Shown here: piece after piece, positions 16,217 to 23,983 of the stretch | Layout: the number at the start of each line of letters is the position of its first letter | How positions within the stretch are numbered: position 1 is the stretch's first letter | Assembly (NCBI RefSeq): GCF_005222815.1 | Contig: NZ_STGB01000003.1 | Location: 186,001 to 250,000 of the forward strand | Reading direction: 5' to 3' | Source: Roseomonas sp. AR75 | GTDB lineage: Bacteria; Pseudomonadota; Alphaproteobacteria; Acetobacterales; Acetobacteraceae | DNA length: 64,000 bases | The notes under the pieces: model-generated | Seen by the model: the letters and a program-made list of their open reading frames with translations, nothing else | The model's database searches: none | Told to the model about the DNA's origin: nothing | Translations under genes and position numbers: made by a program

Positions 16217-19200
16217 ATGGGCGGCGGCGGGGCCGATCCAGCGCAGCCGAGTCCGTCGGAATCGCCCGAGGCGGCGGCGGAACGCATCGTGCGCATGGCC
16301 GCCCGCATGCTCGGCACGCCGGCCGCAGTGCTCCGCCTCGACGATCCGGAACTCGGGCCGCGCGGCGCCGCCATCGGCCTGCGCGCCGGCGAGAGCCCTG
16401 GCGCCGTCGCGGTTGAGGGCTTCGCATTCCGCGCCAGCGCACCGATCGTGACCGCGGATGGCCGGCAGATCGGCGAGCTGACCGTGCTCGACCGCCGGCC
16501 GCGCCGGGATCTGGCGGAGGACGAGGCCGGCACGCTGCGCGACCTTGCCATGCTCGCCGCCGATGCGGTGGAGGACGCGCCGGAAACCCAGGCCGATGCG
16601 GCGCGCGCGGCCTGGATCCTGCTCGCCGACCGGCTGAAGGCCCTGGCGGTGGAGGCAGCCGGCTACGAGGCGGCGGTGGAGGCGACCGCGGAGGCGCTCT
16701 GCGCCGCCACCGGCGGGCTGCTCTGCACCCTGCATCGCCTCGGCGCGGACGGTGCGACGCTGCAGCTCGTCGGCGGCCATGCCGCGCCGGCCCTTGGCGG
16801 CACGGAGCTTCTGGATGGCATGCGGGCGGTCGCGCTCGCCATCGCCGACACGCTGCTCGGCGCCGCCATCGTCGGCGGGCGGCAGCGCGTGCTGGAGCAG
16901 AGCGGCGGCACCGGTGCCGAACGCCATCCGCTGCTGCACGCCGCGCCCGACTTCACGGCGATGACGCTGGTCGCCACGCCCGTGCGCATCGCCGATGAGC
17001 GTTGCGTCCTGCTGCTGGGCTGCCCCTCGCCCGGCCCCGACCTGCTCGACCTGGTGCGCGACGCCGCCGCCACGCTGCGGCCGCTGCTGCAGATGCTGCG
17101 CGACGAGGAGCGGACGGTGCTGCACCGCCGCGTGGTCGAAGCCAGTTCCGAGGCAGTGCTGATCACCGAGGCGACGCCGGACGAAGGCCGCATCGTCCAT
17201 GTGAACCCGGCCTTCGAGGCGCTGACCGGCTTCTCCGCCACCGAACTGGTCGGCCGTTCGCCCCGGCTTCTGCAAGGCATGGGCGCGGATGGCGCGGATT
17301 GGAGCGCGATCGCCGACGCGCTGCGCCAGAAGCAGCGCATGCGCCAGGAAGCCGCCTTCCGCCGCAAGGATGGCAGCCAGGTCTGGGTCGACCTGCATAT
17401 CGCGCCCGTCACCGATCCCTCCGGCCGCTGCACGCATCTCGTCTCCATGGTGCGCGACATCACGCGCGAGCATGAGGCGACACAGCGCCTGGCGGAGAGC
17501 GAGGCCGCCTTCCGCAGCCTGTTCGAGCGCAACCCGATCCCGATGTGGATCTACGACCAGGAGACGCTGGCCTTCCTCAGCGTGAACGACGCGGCGATCG
17601 AGGACTATGGCTGGTCGCGCGAGCAGTTCCTGCGCATGACAATTCTCGACATCAGGCCGGAGGAGGACCGCGCGGCCGCGCGCGCCGCCTCCGCCCAGCT
17701 GCGGCGCACCCGCGGCGCCTCCGGTCCCTGGCGCCATCTGACCGCGCAGGGCGAGGAGAAGATCGTCGAGGTCAGCCTGCACCTGACCGAATTCGCGGGA
17801 CGCCGCGCGGTGCTGGTCGCCGCGCTGGACGTCACCGCGCGCACGCGATTCGAGCGCGACTTGCGCCTCTCCCGCGCCGCGCTGCAGCGCCAGGCCGTGG
17901 AATTGCGCCAGACCCAGCGCCTCGCCCGGCTCGGCACCTGGCGCTGGCAGGCCGACCTGCAGCAGGTCTCCTGGTCGGAGGAGGTGCACGCAATCCTCGG
18001 CACCGACCCCTCCGCGCCGGTGCCGGCCGGGCCCGCCGCGCTTTCGCTGGTGCTGCCGGAGGACCGCACCACCGTCAGCGCCGCGCTGAGCCGCATCGTC
18101 CGCACCGGCCAGCCCGGGGCCTTCGAGTTCCGCGTGCGTCGCCCGGATGGCCGCCTGGTGCATTGCCGCGCCGAGGGGCGCTGGGAGAGCGACCCCGCCG
18201 GCGGACCGGATTCCGTGCTGGGCTACATGCAGGACGTCACCGCCCAGCGGGAGGCGGAAGCCGCGCTGCGCCAGGCGGACCGGCTCAATTCGCTCGGCCA
18301 GATCACCGGCGGCATCGCGCATGACTTCAACAACCTGCTGACTGTCGCCTCCGTCAGCCTGGAGATGGCGGCGGATGAGGCGCATGAGGGCCGCACCGCC
18401 CCCGACCTGATCGAGGCTGCGCGCGGCGCGCTGGAACGCGGCATGCGGCTGACCAGCCAGTTGCTGTCCTATGCGCGCCGCCAGCCGCTCCGGCCGCAGC
18501 CGCTCGATCTCGGCGCGTTGCTGCCCGGCCTGGTGGAGCTGATCCAGCGCTCGCTGGGCGAGCGCTATCCGATCCGCCTCAGCACGGCGCCGACGCCCAA
18601 GGTCTCGGCCGATCCGGCGCAGCTCGAGGCAGCGCTGCTGAACCTGCTGGTCAATGCGCGCGATGCCATGCCCGGTGGCGGTCCCATCGCGGTGGAGACA
18701 AGGCTGGTCTCGGTGCGAGCGGGAGAAGGCGCGCCGGAAGAGGAACTGGCAGCCGGCCATTACGCGATGATCGCGGTGACCGACCGCGGCTCGGGCATGC
18801 CGCCGGAAATCAGGACCCGGATCTTCGAGCCCTTCTTCACCACCAAATCGCCGGGCCAGGGAACCGGGCTCGGCCTCAGCATGGTGATGGGCTTCGCGAA
18901 GCAGTCGGGCGGCCATGTCAGCGTCGCCAGCGAACCGGGAAAGGGCACCTGCTTCACACTGTATCTGCCTGTCGTGGCGGATGGCGTGAAGGCAGAGGTG
19001 GTGGTGGCCGGCGCGGGCGATGCACCGGCTGCCGTGCCGCCGGGGCTGGAGGTGCTGGTGGTCGAGGACCAGCCGGATGTGCGCAAGGCCGCGGTGCGGC
19101 TGTGCCGCCAGATCGGCATGCAGCCCGTCGCAGTGCAGGGCGCGGCCGAAGCGCTGGAACTGCTCGGCTCGGGATTCCGCTTCGACGTGCTGTTCACGGA

Positions 19201-19441
19201 TGTGGTGCTGGGCGGCGAGATGGATGGGCTGGAACTGGCGGAGGCCGCGACCCGGCTGCAGCCGAATCTCGCGGTGATCTGCACCTCCGGCTATTCCGAG
19301 CAGCAATTCGGCCAGCGCCAGGACGGCCAGGCGGATCTCGATATCCTGCGCAAGCCCTATGACATCCGCAGCTTCCGCGACGCGGTGGGCCGGGCCCTCG
19401 CTGCGGCCGCGACCCGTCCGGCCCCGCTCGACGTGGAATAG
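16217..19441 (+). CDS. hybrid sensor histidine kinase with GAF and PAS domains and C-terminal receiver
   Basis: 1074 residues from the ATG at 16217; the frame is open further upstream but with poor coding character. No membrane segment. Order: two GAF-like regions (about 15-115 and 130-290), three PAS regions (about 305-430 with HVNPAFEALTGFSATELVG, 435-550, 570-690 with WSEEVHAILGTDP), HisKA with GGIAHDFNNLL (His702), a catalytic domain with ALLNLLVNARDAMPGG, DRGSGMP and GTGLGLSMV, and a receiver with phospho-Asp995 (LFTDVVLGG). A cytoplasmic sensor feeding a phosphorelay; the signal is unknown. Its end lies 10 bp from the convergent receiver gene, and the Tad-linked kinase and regulators are close by. 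Confidence 0.88.
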   Translation: MGGGGADPAQPSPSESPEAAAERIVRMAARMLGTPAAVLRLDDPELGPRGAAIGLRAGESPGAVAVEGFAFRASAPIVTADGRQIGELTVLDRRPRRDLAEDEAGTLRDLAMLAADAVEDAPETQADAARAAWILLADRLKALAVEAAGYEAAVEATAEALCAATGGLLCTLHRLGADGATLQLVGGHAAPALGGTELLDGMRAVALAIADTLLGAAIVGGRQRVLEQSGGTGAERHPLLHAAPDFTAMTLVATPVRIADERCVLLLGCPSPGPDLLDLVRDAAATLRPLLQMLRDEERTVLHRRVVEASSEAVLITEATPDEGRIVHVNPAFEALTGFSATELVGRSPRLLQGMGADGADWSAIADALRQKQRMRQEAAFRRKDGSQVWVDLHIAPVTDPSGRCTHLVSMVRDITREHEATQRLAESEAAFRSLFERNPIPMWIYDQETLAFLSVNDAAIEDYGWSREQFLRMTILDIRPEEDRAAARAASAQLRRTRGASGPWRHLTAQGEEKIVEVSLHLTEFAGRRAVLVAALDVTARTRFERDLRLSRAALQRQAVELRQTQRLARLGTWRWQADLQQVSWSEEVHAILGTDPSAPVPAGPAALSLVLPEDRTTVSAALSRIVRTGQPGAFEFRVRRPDGRLVHCRAEGRWESDPAGGPDSVLGYMQDVTAQREAEAALRQADRLNSLGQITGGIAHDFNNLLTVASVSLEMAADEAHEGRTAPDLIEAARGALERGMRLTSQLLSYARRQPLRPQPLDLGALLPGLVELIQRSLGERYPIRLSTAPTPKVSADPAQLEAALLNLLVNARDAMPGGGPIAVETRLVSVRAGEGAPEEELAAGHYAMIAVTDRGSGMPPEIRTRIFEPFFTTKSPGQGTGLGLSMVMGFAKQSGGHVSVASEPGKGTCFTLYLPVVADGVKAEVVVAGAGDAPAAVPPGLEVLVVEDQPDVRKAAVRLCRQIGMQPVAVQGAAEALELLGSGFRFDVLFTDVVLGGEMDGLELAEAATRLQPNLAVICTSGYSEQQFGQRQDGQADLDILRKPYDIRSFRDAVGRALAAAATRPAPLDVE

Positions 19442-19451
19442 GCGCGCAGCC

Positions 19452-20150
19452 TCAGCGCGTGGCGCGGACCGAGGCGGGGTTGTCGCGCTTCGCGGGGTCT
19501 TCCTGAGGCTCGGCTTCGCCGATCATCGCCAGCAGGCGCATCGCGGCGGCATGAATGCGGCGCGCCTGCTCGCGCGTTTCCGCCTCGTCGAGCGCGGCGG
19601 CGGCGACCAGCGCCTCCGCGGCGGCGATGATCGGCATCAGGGGCGCGCGCAGCGCATCGGGCGAGCCCGGCTCCGGCTCCCGCCCGCCTGCGGGCTCCGC
19701 CGCCGGCGCGGCTGGCGCGCTGCCGCCGGGATCGCCACGGCGGCGGTCGTTCCTGGCAAGTGCACGGCTGACCGCCGCGACAAGCTCGCTCGGCCGGAAG
19801 GGCTTGCGCAGGAGCTCGAATCCCTGCCGCGACAGTCGCCCCGGCGTGTCCTCGAGATCGGCGCCGCTGATCAGCACGACCTCCAGGGCGATCCCGTCGG
19901 GGCGGTCCTGGATCAGTTCCTCGGCCAGGGCCGGACCGGATTCGCCGGGCATCCGCACATCGGTGACGAGCACCGCGATCCGCGCATCGCCGCGCACCTG
20001 GGCCCTTGCCTCGGCCGCCGTGTAGCAGCCGATCGCGTGGAAGCCGTGCTGTGTCAGGTAGCGGGTCAGCAGATCGACGATCTGCCGCTCGTCATCCACC
20101 ACGAGGATTCCCGGCAGGCGGCTGGCAGAGTCGATGGCCTGCCGGGTCAT
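19452..20150 (-). CDS. response regulator, receiver domain with non-DNA-binding tail
   Basis: 232 residues. Residues 14-130 form a receiver: ILVVDDE (Asp19, Asp20), VLVTDVRMPG (phospho-Asp64) and LLRKPFRPSE (Lys116). A Pro/Ala/Gly-rich linker (about 135-165) leads to a short alanine-rich helical tail with no recognisable helix-turn-helix, GGDEF or enzymatic domain. It may work as a phosphate shuttle or by protein contact, for example with the hybrid kinase whose gene ends 10 bp away. It starts 16 nt after the OmpR-type regulator and is probably co-transcribed with it. Confidence 0.83.
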   Translation of the reverse strand: MTRQAIDSASRLPGILVVDDERQIVDLLTRYLTQHGFHAIGCYTAAEARAQVRGDARIAVLVTDVRMPGESGPALAEELIQDRPDGIALEVVLISGADLEDTPGRLSRQGFELLRKPFRPSELVAAVSRALARNDRRRGDPGGSAPAAPAAEPAGGREPEPGSPDALRAPLMPIIAAAEALVAAAALDEAETREQARRIHAAAMRLLAMIGEAEPQEDPAKRDNPASVRATR

Positions 20151-20166
20151 GCTGGACGGCCCCCGG

Positions 20167-20892
20167 TCAGGCCACCAGGCGATAGCCGCGCCCGCGCAGC
20201 GCCAGGACCTGGATCCGCTGCTCCGATGCGGCGGCGAGCTTGCGCCGCAGCATCGAGGCGAGCTGGTCCACGCCGCGCTGGTGCGGCATCAGCCGATGCC
20301 CGAGCACCCGCTCGGCGATCGTCTCGCGCTCCGCGGTGCGGTCGGGAGCCTCGAGCAGCAGCTTGAGCAGGCCGGCTTCGCCGCCCGTCAGCCGCACCTC
20401 GGTGCCATCGGCCGCGACGACCTTCAGGCGCAGCGGATCGAGCATGACGTCGCCGATCTGCCAGCCCGAGGGGCCGGCATCGGCTGCCGCCGCCGGCGTT
20501 GCCGCCGGCCCCGCGCCGCGATTGTCCATGCGGCGGGAGAGCGCGCGCACCCGAGCCGTCATCTCGCGCAGCGAGAAAGGCTTGGTCACGTAGTCGTCCG
20601 CGCCGAGTTCGAGGCCGACCACGCGGTCCACCTCCTCGGAGCGGCCGGTGACCACCACGATGCCGAGATCGGGCTGGCCGGCCGCTTCGCGCACGAAGGC
20701 CATGCCGCTGCCATCGGGCAGGCCGATGTCCACCACGAGGATGCGCGGGCGGCTGGCTTCCAGCCTCTCGCGCGCCTCGGCGAGCGACATCACGGTTTCG
20801 GTCCGCCAGCCATCCCTCTCGAGGGCGCCGGCGATGGTCGAGGCGACCTGGGCGTCATCTTCTACGACCAGGACGGATCCGGAGGTGCTCAT
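20167..20892 (-). CDS. OmpR/PhoB-family response regulator transcription factor
   Basis: 241 residues. Receiver: VLVVEDDAQ (Asp12, Asp13), ILVVDIGLPDGSG (phospho-Asp55), VVVTGRSEEVDRVVGLELGADDYVTKPFSLREM with Thr82 and Lys104. Residues about 140-240 form a winged helix: VRLTGGEAGLLKLLLEAPDRTAERETIAERV and the ending LRGRGYRLVA. It should bind DNA as a dimer. It lies between a soluble histidine kinase (upstream) and a second receiver (downstream) on the strand divergent from the flp pilin genes, so it is the leading candidate regulator of the Tad locus (inference). An inverted repeat at 20908-20929 lies just upstream of its start. Confidence 0.92.
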   Translation of the reverse strand: MSTSGSVLVVEDDAQVASTIAGALERDGWRTETVMSLAEARERLEASRPRILVVDIGLPDGSGMAFVREAAGQPDLGIVVVTGRSEEVDRVVGLELGADDYVTKPFSLREMTARVRALSRRMDNRGAGPAATPAAAADAGPSGWQIGDVMLDPLRLKVVAADGTEVRLTGGEAGLLKLLLEAPDRTAERETIAERVLGHRLMPHQRGVDQLASMLRRKLAAASEQRIQVLALRGRGYRLVA

Positions 20893-20907
20893 GGTGCTAC
20901 GAACATG

Positions 20908-20929
20908 TGCATTGCTGTTAACGAATGCA
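20908..20929. promoter_or_regulatory. inverted repeat upstream of the OmpR-type regulator
   Basis: TGCATT (20908-20913) and AATGCA (20924-20929) flank a 10-nt spacer containing GTTAAC, only 16-37 bp before the regulator's ATG at 20892. A further TTGCAT follows at 20933-20938. The stretch is AT-richer than its surroundings. It could be an autoregulatory site; binding is not shown. Confidence 0.4.
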
Positions 20930-20987
20930 ACTTTGCATTACACGCGTCCGTGATCAAGGGGTCAGGGTGAGTCATTCGCGCTCATCC

Positions 20988-21752
20988 TCATGATAAGGCC
21001 GGAAGATCCAGACTCACGCGGGCCCCATGGCCTCGCGTGCTTGCAACCAGCAGTCGTCCTCGTGCGGCCATGGCTACACGCATGGAGAGTGCAAGTCCAA
21101 TAGCGGTCTTGTGTCCCGCGACTCCGGCGGTGAAGCGCACCGCCAACGTACGGTTGAGGGTCTCGGGCGCCATGCCCGGCCCATCATCCTCCACGGCAAT
21201 GAGGACACGTGGAGGCTCATCCGACGAAAAAAGGTTCGTTGCGCGGATGCGCAGCGTCCCCTTGTCGCGGAGGGAGGCCAGGGCATTGGCGACCAGCTCG
21301 TCGAGCGCGGCCACCAGCGCCGGCTCGGCAAGGCCGATGCCGCGCAGGTCGGGCTCCACGTCGAGGTCGAAGGTGATCCCCGGCGGCAGGCTGTAGGCCA
21401 GGCGGCGGCCGAAGGCGCGCAGCACCGCCGCCGTGTCGGTCGGCGTTTCGGCCTTGCGGACGGGCCGGGCGAAGCGATCGAGCCGGCCGCTGAGCTCGGA
21501 GCCGCGCTGGGCGGCGCCGAGGATCAGGGCGGCGAGCTCGCGGAGATCCGGCCGGTCGGCCAGGCCCTCCACCAGCAGCTCGGCATTGCCCAGCACGACC
21601 GTCAGCATGTTGCCGAGGTCGTGCGCCACCGCACCCGCGAGCGCCGCCGCGGAATCCAGCGCGGGACCGGGGTCGGCCGTGTGATCCTCGCCCGCAGGCA
21701 TCGCCGGCGCCTCCCGCTCCATCACCATCCCCGGATGCTCGAATCCTGCCAC
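20988..21752 (-). CDS. soluble sensor histidine kinase
   Basis: 254 residues without signal peptide or membrane segment. The short N-terminus (about 33 residues) is followed by a HisKA-like helix pair with GAVAHDLGNMLTVVLGNAELL (His44) and an ATPase domain with ELVANALASL (N box), AVEDDGPGMAP (G1) and TAIGLALSMRVAMAARG (G2). It lacks an obvious sensor domain, so input may come from a partner protein such as one of the receiver proteins or the hybrid kinase. The GTG start at 21752 has an AGGAG/GAGG site and lies 18 nt after the tadE stop, so the kinase is probably expressed with tadE. Its likely partner is the OmpR-type regulator downstream. Confidence 0.85.
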   Translation of the reverse strand: MAGFEHPGMVMEREAPAMPAGEDHTADPGPALDSAAALAGAVAHDLGNMLTVVLGNAELLVEGLADRPDLRELAALILGAAQRGSELSGRLDRFARPVRKAETPTDTAAVLRAFGRRLAYSLPPGITFDLDVEPDLRGIGLAEPALVAALDELVANALASLRDKGTLRIRATNLFSSDEPPRVLIAVEDDGPGMAPETLNRTLAVRFTAGVAGHKTAIGLALSMRVAMAARGRLLVASTRGHGARVSLDLPALS

Positions 21753-21770
21753 GGCCTCTGCTCCTCGTCG

Positions 21771-22187
21771 CTAGTCGAGCCGAAGCGTGACATTGGCGGA
21801 AACGCTCGTCGGCCCGGCCGGGGTGAGCGGCGAGAAGGGGTGGCTGACGGTGACGCGGACATAGCGGGACAGGCCGCCGTCGCAGTCGGTGCTGCAGCTT
21901 GTCGCGGCCTTGGCGCATTCGCACCAGACCGGGCTTGGCGTGACCGAGAGGGCGGCGAAATCCGGCGCCGCGGCCAGCACGGCGGCGGCGATGGCGGTGC
22001 GGTCGCCCGGCGTGCGCAGTGCCTGCTGCGCCCCGGCCCGCGCCGCGCTCTGCAGCCGCAGGCGCTGGTCGATCGCCATGCCCCAGTCGAACATGCCGAC
22101 GAGAACCGCGGCGAGCACGGGCACCAGGAGCGCGAGCTCGATCGAGGCGGTGCCGGCGCGGCGGCGGATGCGGGCCAGGCGCTTCAT
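21771..22187 (-). CDS. tadE: TadE-like minor pseudopilin
   Basis: 138 residues from the ATG at 22187; longer open sequence upstream has no coding character. The N-terminus reads RRRAGTASIELALLVPVLAAVLVG: a basic stretch, then Gly with Glu at +5, the prepilin-peptidase site, followed by a hydrophobic helix. That is the TadE/TadF pattern. The C-terminal half holds several Cys residues (CECAK, CSTDCDGG) that could form disulphides outside the cell, and ends in VSANVTLRLD. It is presumably processed by CpaA (23984) and helps assemble the Flp fibre. It is the first gene of the minus-strand set with the kinase and regulators, divergent from flp. Confidence 0.82.
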   Translation of the reverse strand: MKRLARIRRRAGTASIELALLVPVLAAVLVGMFDWGMAIDQRLRLQSAARAGAQQALRTPGDRTAIAAAVLAAAPDFAALSVTPSPVWCECAKAATSCSTDCDGGLSRYVRVTVSHPFSPLTPAGPTSVSANVTLRLD

Positions 22188-22769
22188 GCAAGCGCACCTG
22201 CGGGCCATTGCGGGGCGCCCGTCGCCGGCGCGAACGCCGCCGACCGCAACCCGGCATGGGGTGCGCGAAGGCGACGAAGAAGCATCCCGGAGATCGACGA
22301 CATCATGACAGGCCTGACAACACGCCTCGCTTTGTCGGCCAATGATATGCTGCCATCCGATGAACGATGCGCGTTCGAACTTGTCAGGAAGTGTCCCGCC
22401 CGGCCGCGGGCGCATGCAGATCGCATACGACGCGGCGTAACGGGCGGCAAACCGGCACTTTCCGCGGGCAGGCGCGCCGCACGACGGATCGCGTAACGGG
22501 CCTGCCGGCCGCCGGGGCAGCGGTTATGGTTCGTCGCGGTAACGACACCGCACATCGCCATCAATTGTTGTTGGCTGCGGCCTCTGCTGTTCGATTTTGT
22601 AGGATAGGCGCAGACGCGCAGTATTCGTGTTTGCAACGTTTGCCGCTTCACCCTATCCAGCTTCCGGGCGTTTCCGCCGGCGGCAGCTGGCATCGACGTC
22701 CGGGACCCGGGGGCGAGTGGCACGACCGCCAGGGGCTTTGCGCCGACATCCCGTGCCTAGGAGATCGCG
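22188..22769. other. 582-bp divergent intergenic region between tadE and the first flp gene
   Basis: No convincing gene. Open frames on both strands lack family features and normal codon use. It must hold the promoter of the minus-strand tadE-kinase set, not identifiable by eye, and on the right side it holds the box and possible promoter of the first flp gene (22586-22659). The right half is AT-richer than the surrounding genes. Confidence 0.6.
22586..22659 (+). promoter_or_regulatory. flp box and possible promoter of the first flp gene
   Basis: The 19-mer GCTGTTCGATTTTGTAGGA (22586-22604) recurs upstream of the second flp gene with one mismatch. It lies 26 nt before a possible -35 element TTGCAA (22631-22636), which is 17 nt from TATCCA (22654-22659). 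The box begins 184 nt before the ATG. The layout fits an activator site just upstream of a promoter with a leader of roughly 100 nt; the -10 match is weak. Confidence 0.6.
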
Positions 22770-22949
22770 ATGCTCGGCCTGGCTGCCTTCCCGCTCCGGC
22801 GCATGCTCGCTGACCGGCGGGGGCTCAAGGCGATCGAGTATGCCATCCTTGCCGCCATTGCCGTTCTCGCCGTCGCGGGTCTCACCGGTCCGCTGGATGC
22901 ACTGCTGACCGACGTCTACGACACCATGCTGTCGAAGGTCCCGACCTGA
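22770..22949 (+). CDS. flp: Flp family type IVb pilin (first copy)
   Basis: 59 residues, typical of Flp prepilins. The leader ends in ADRRG, and the mature part starts LKAIEYAILAAIAVLAVAG, giving the prepilin-peptidase motif G-xxxx-EY with Glu at +5. A hydrophobic helix follows, then GPLDALLTDVYDTMLSKVPT. A strong AGGAG site precedes the ATG. Flp subunits are cleaved by CpaA and polymerise into the Tad pilus for surface attachment. The gene is followed by a clear terminator (22998-23033), so it is probably transcribed alone. The second copy at 23720 has the same length and ending style. Confidence 0.9.
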   Translation: MLGLAAFPLRRMLADRRGLKAIEYAILAAIAVLAVAGLTGPLDALLTDVYDTMLSKVPT

Positions 22950-22997
22950 CGGGTCGTCCCGCCCCACAGGGACACCGCCTTCCGCGCCGCGCCTGCA

Positions 22998-23033
22998 ACG
23001 CCCTGGCACCCCGTGCCGGGGCGTCTTGCTTTT
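22998..23033 (+). terminator. rho-independent terminator of the first flp gene
   Basis: ACGCCC-T-GGCAC, loop CCC, GTGCC-G-GGGCGT forms an 11-bp stem with one opposed mismatch (22998-23024), followed by CTTGCTTTT. This is the best intrinsic terminator in the window, 49 nt after the pilin stop. Confidence 0.85.
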
Positions 23034-23534
23034 CCGGCCGCCTCTTCGCCGTGCCGCCGCGACCGGCTCGCCATGACATCGCGCCATGCTCACGCCCTGC
23101 GCGTTCGGAGGCCGCCATCGCGCCGCCGGCGCGCGAACCCGACACCAGGTGCGTCCCGGGCGATGATGCCCGCATCGCGTTCCTGCGCGGCGGCTCCTCC
23201 AGCCGCTCCCCGCCACAAGAGACCGTTTGAGCATGGCGGCTGCTGAACATCCGCAGGGAATTTTGCATCGCTGCGGCGGAAAAGACCCGCGGAGCCGACC
23301 CGCCCGGTGTTCTCGAACGGTCTCCCGGGCGGCTCCGGCCCCTTCCCGGCAAACTGCCCTTCATTGGCCGACATTGTAGTAAAACTGGCGCACAATGTTC
23401 GCGTCTGTCAGTCCATGTGCAGGGCTGTAGGAGACAATCCGAAACTCAACAAAGTTCCTGTCGCATTCCGGATCGAGGTCTGTTTTGACAACGCCGGGCC
23501 TGCATTTGGCATATGCGTGGGTCTCTGTAAACAG

Positions 23535-23607
23535 GCTGTTCGTTTTTGTAGGAATGGCCGCAACCAAGCGGATTTACGATTGCGTCGTTCCGCGCCACGG
23601 ATAAATG
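23535..23607 (+). promoter_or_regulatory. flp box and possible promoter of the second flp gene
   Basis: GCTGTTCGTTTTTGTAGGA (23535-23553) matches the first flp box at 18 of 19 positions. A possible -35 TTGCGT (23580-23585) again lies 26 nt downstream, with TAAATG (23602-23607) 16 nt later as a weak -10. The box starts 185 nt before the ATG, against 184 nt for the first copy. Confidence 0.6.
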
Positions 23608-23719
23608 ATTGCCCCGGACGCGCTGCTCCGGATCACCGGTGTGGACGCCGATCCGGCCCGGCGGGCTTCTCCGCAGGGTCCGCCGACCTGCAACCGTGTT
23701 CCTCAATGGAGTGATCCCA

Positions 23720-23899
23720 ATGCGTGACCTGATCATCGTCTCCGCCCAGCGTCTCCTCGGCGACAAGCGCGGCATCAGCGCGATCGAGTACGGCGTGCTC
23801 GGCGCCGTCGTCGTGGTGGCCGTGGCCGCCCTGGCCACCCCGCTCGGCACGCTGTTCACCGACGTGTTCGACAGCATCTCGGCGAAGGTCCCGGCCTGA
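23720..23899 (+). CDS. flp: Flp family type IVb pilin (second copy)
   Basis: 59 residues, the same length as the first copy. The leader ends GDKRG, and the mature form begins ISAIEYGVLGAVVVVAVAALA, again with Glu at +5 followed by Tyr. It ends in TDVFDSISAKVPA, parallel to TDVYDTMLSKVPT of copy one, so the genes are paralogues. The ATG at 23720 is preceded by GGAG; longer starts upstream lack pilin features. A long hairpin separates it from cpaA, which would favour much higher pilin than machinery expression. Which copy is the main subunit cannot be told from sequence. Confidence 0.93.
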   Translation: MRDLIIVSAQRLLGDKRGISAIEYGVLGAVVVVAVAALATPLGTLFTDVFDSISAKVPA

Positions 23900-23908
23900 T
23901 CCAGGCCC

Positions 23909-23945
23909 GGAGCCGCGGCGGCCGGCCCGCCGCCGCCGCGGCTCC
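23909..23945 (+). terminator. strong hairpin between flp and cpaA
   Basis: A 14-bp perfect stem, GGAGCCGCGGCGGC (23909-23922) with GCCGCCGCGGCTCC (23932-23945), loop of 9 nt, followed by the weakly T-rich ACCTTCTTCCCC. It may partly terminate transcription or stabilise the pilin mRNA, lowering transcription into the assembly genes. Confidence 0.65.
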
Positions 23946-23983
23946 ACCTTCTTCCCCTCACCCCCAGCCGGGACACGATCGCG

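Larger units (their letters stand above)
22950..23719. other. 770-bp intergenic region between the two flp genes
   Basis: Contains the terminator of the first flp gene (22998-23033), and the box and possible promoter of the second (23535-23607). The stretch 23361-23620 is visibly lower in GC than its surroundings. An open minus-strand frame at 23361-23567 begins with TTG, has atypical third-base use and no recognisable family, so no gene is called. Nothing else was recognised. Confidence 0.6.

Noticed and set aside
15902..19306. Long open minus-strand frame (over 1100 codons) opposite the hybrid kinase gene
   Set aside because: It mirrors the strong GC third-base bias of the plus-strand kinase; the translation has no family features, while the plus strand shows clear PAS, HisKA and receiver motifs. 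The same applies to the long antisense frames at 1488-4013, 3812-6151 and 38364-40436.
22188..22415. N-terminal extension of tadE
   Set aside because: The extra 76 codons give no plausible protein sequence and would bury the prepilin leader; the start at 22187 puts a basic leader directly before the cleavage site.
22367..22813. Plus-strand frame reading into the first flp gene
   Set aside because: It overlaps the pilin in another frame, lacks a ribosome site and its product has no recognisable features.
23361..23567. Minus-strand frame of 68 codons between the flp genes, with protein-like composition
   Set aside because: It begins with TTG, its third-base GC is far below that of neighbouring genes, it overlaps the conserved flp box, and no family is recognised. 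A remnant cannot be excluded.
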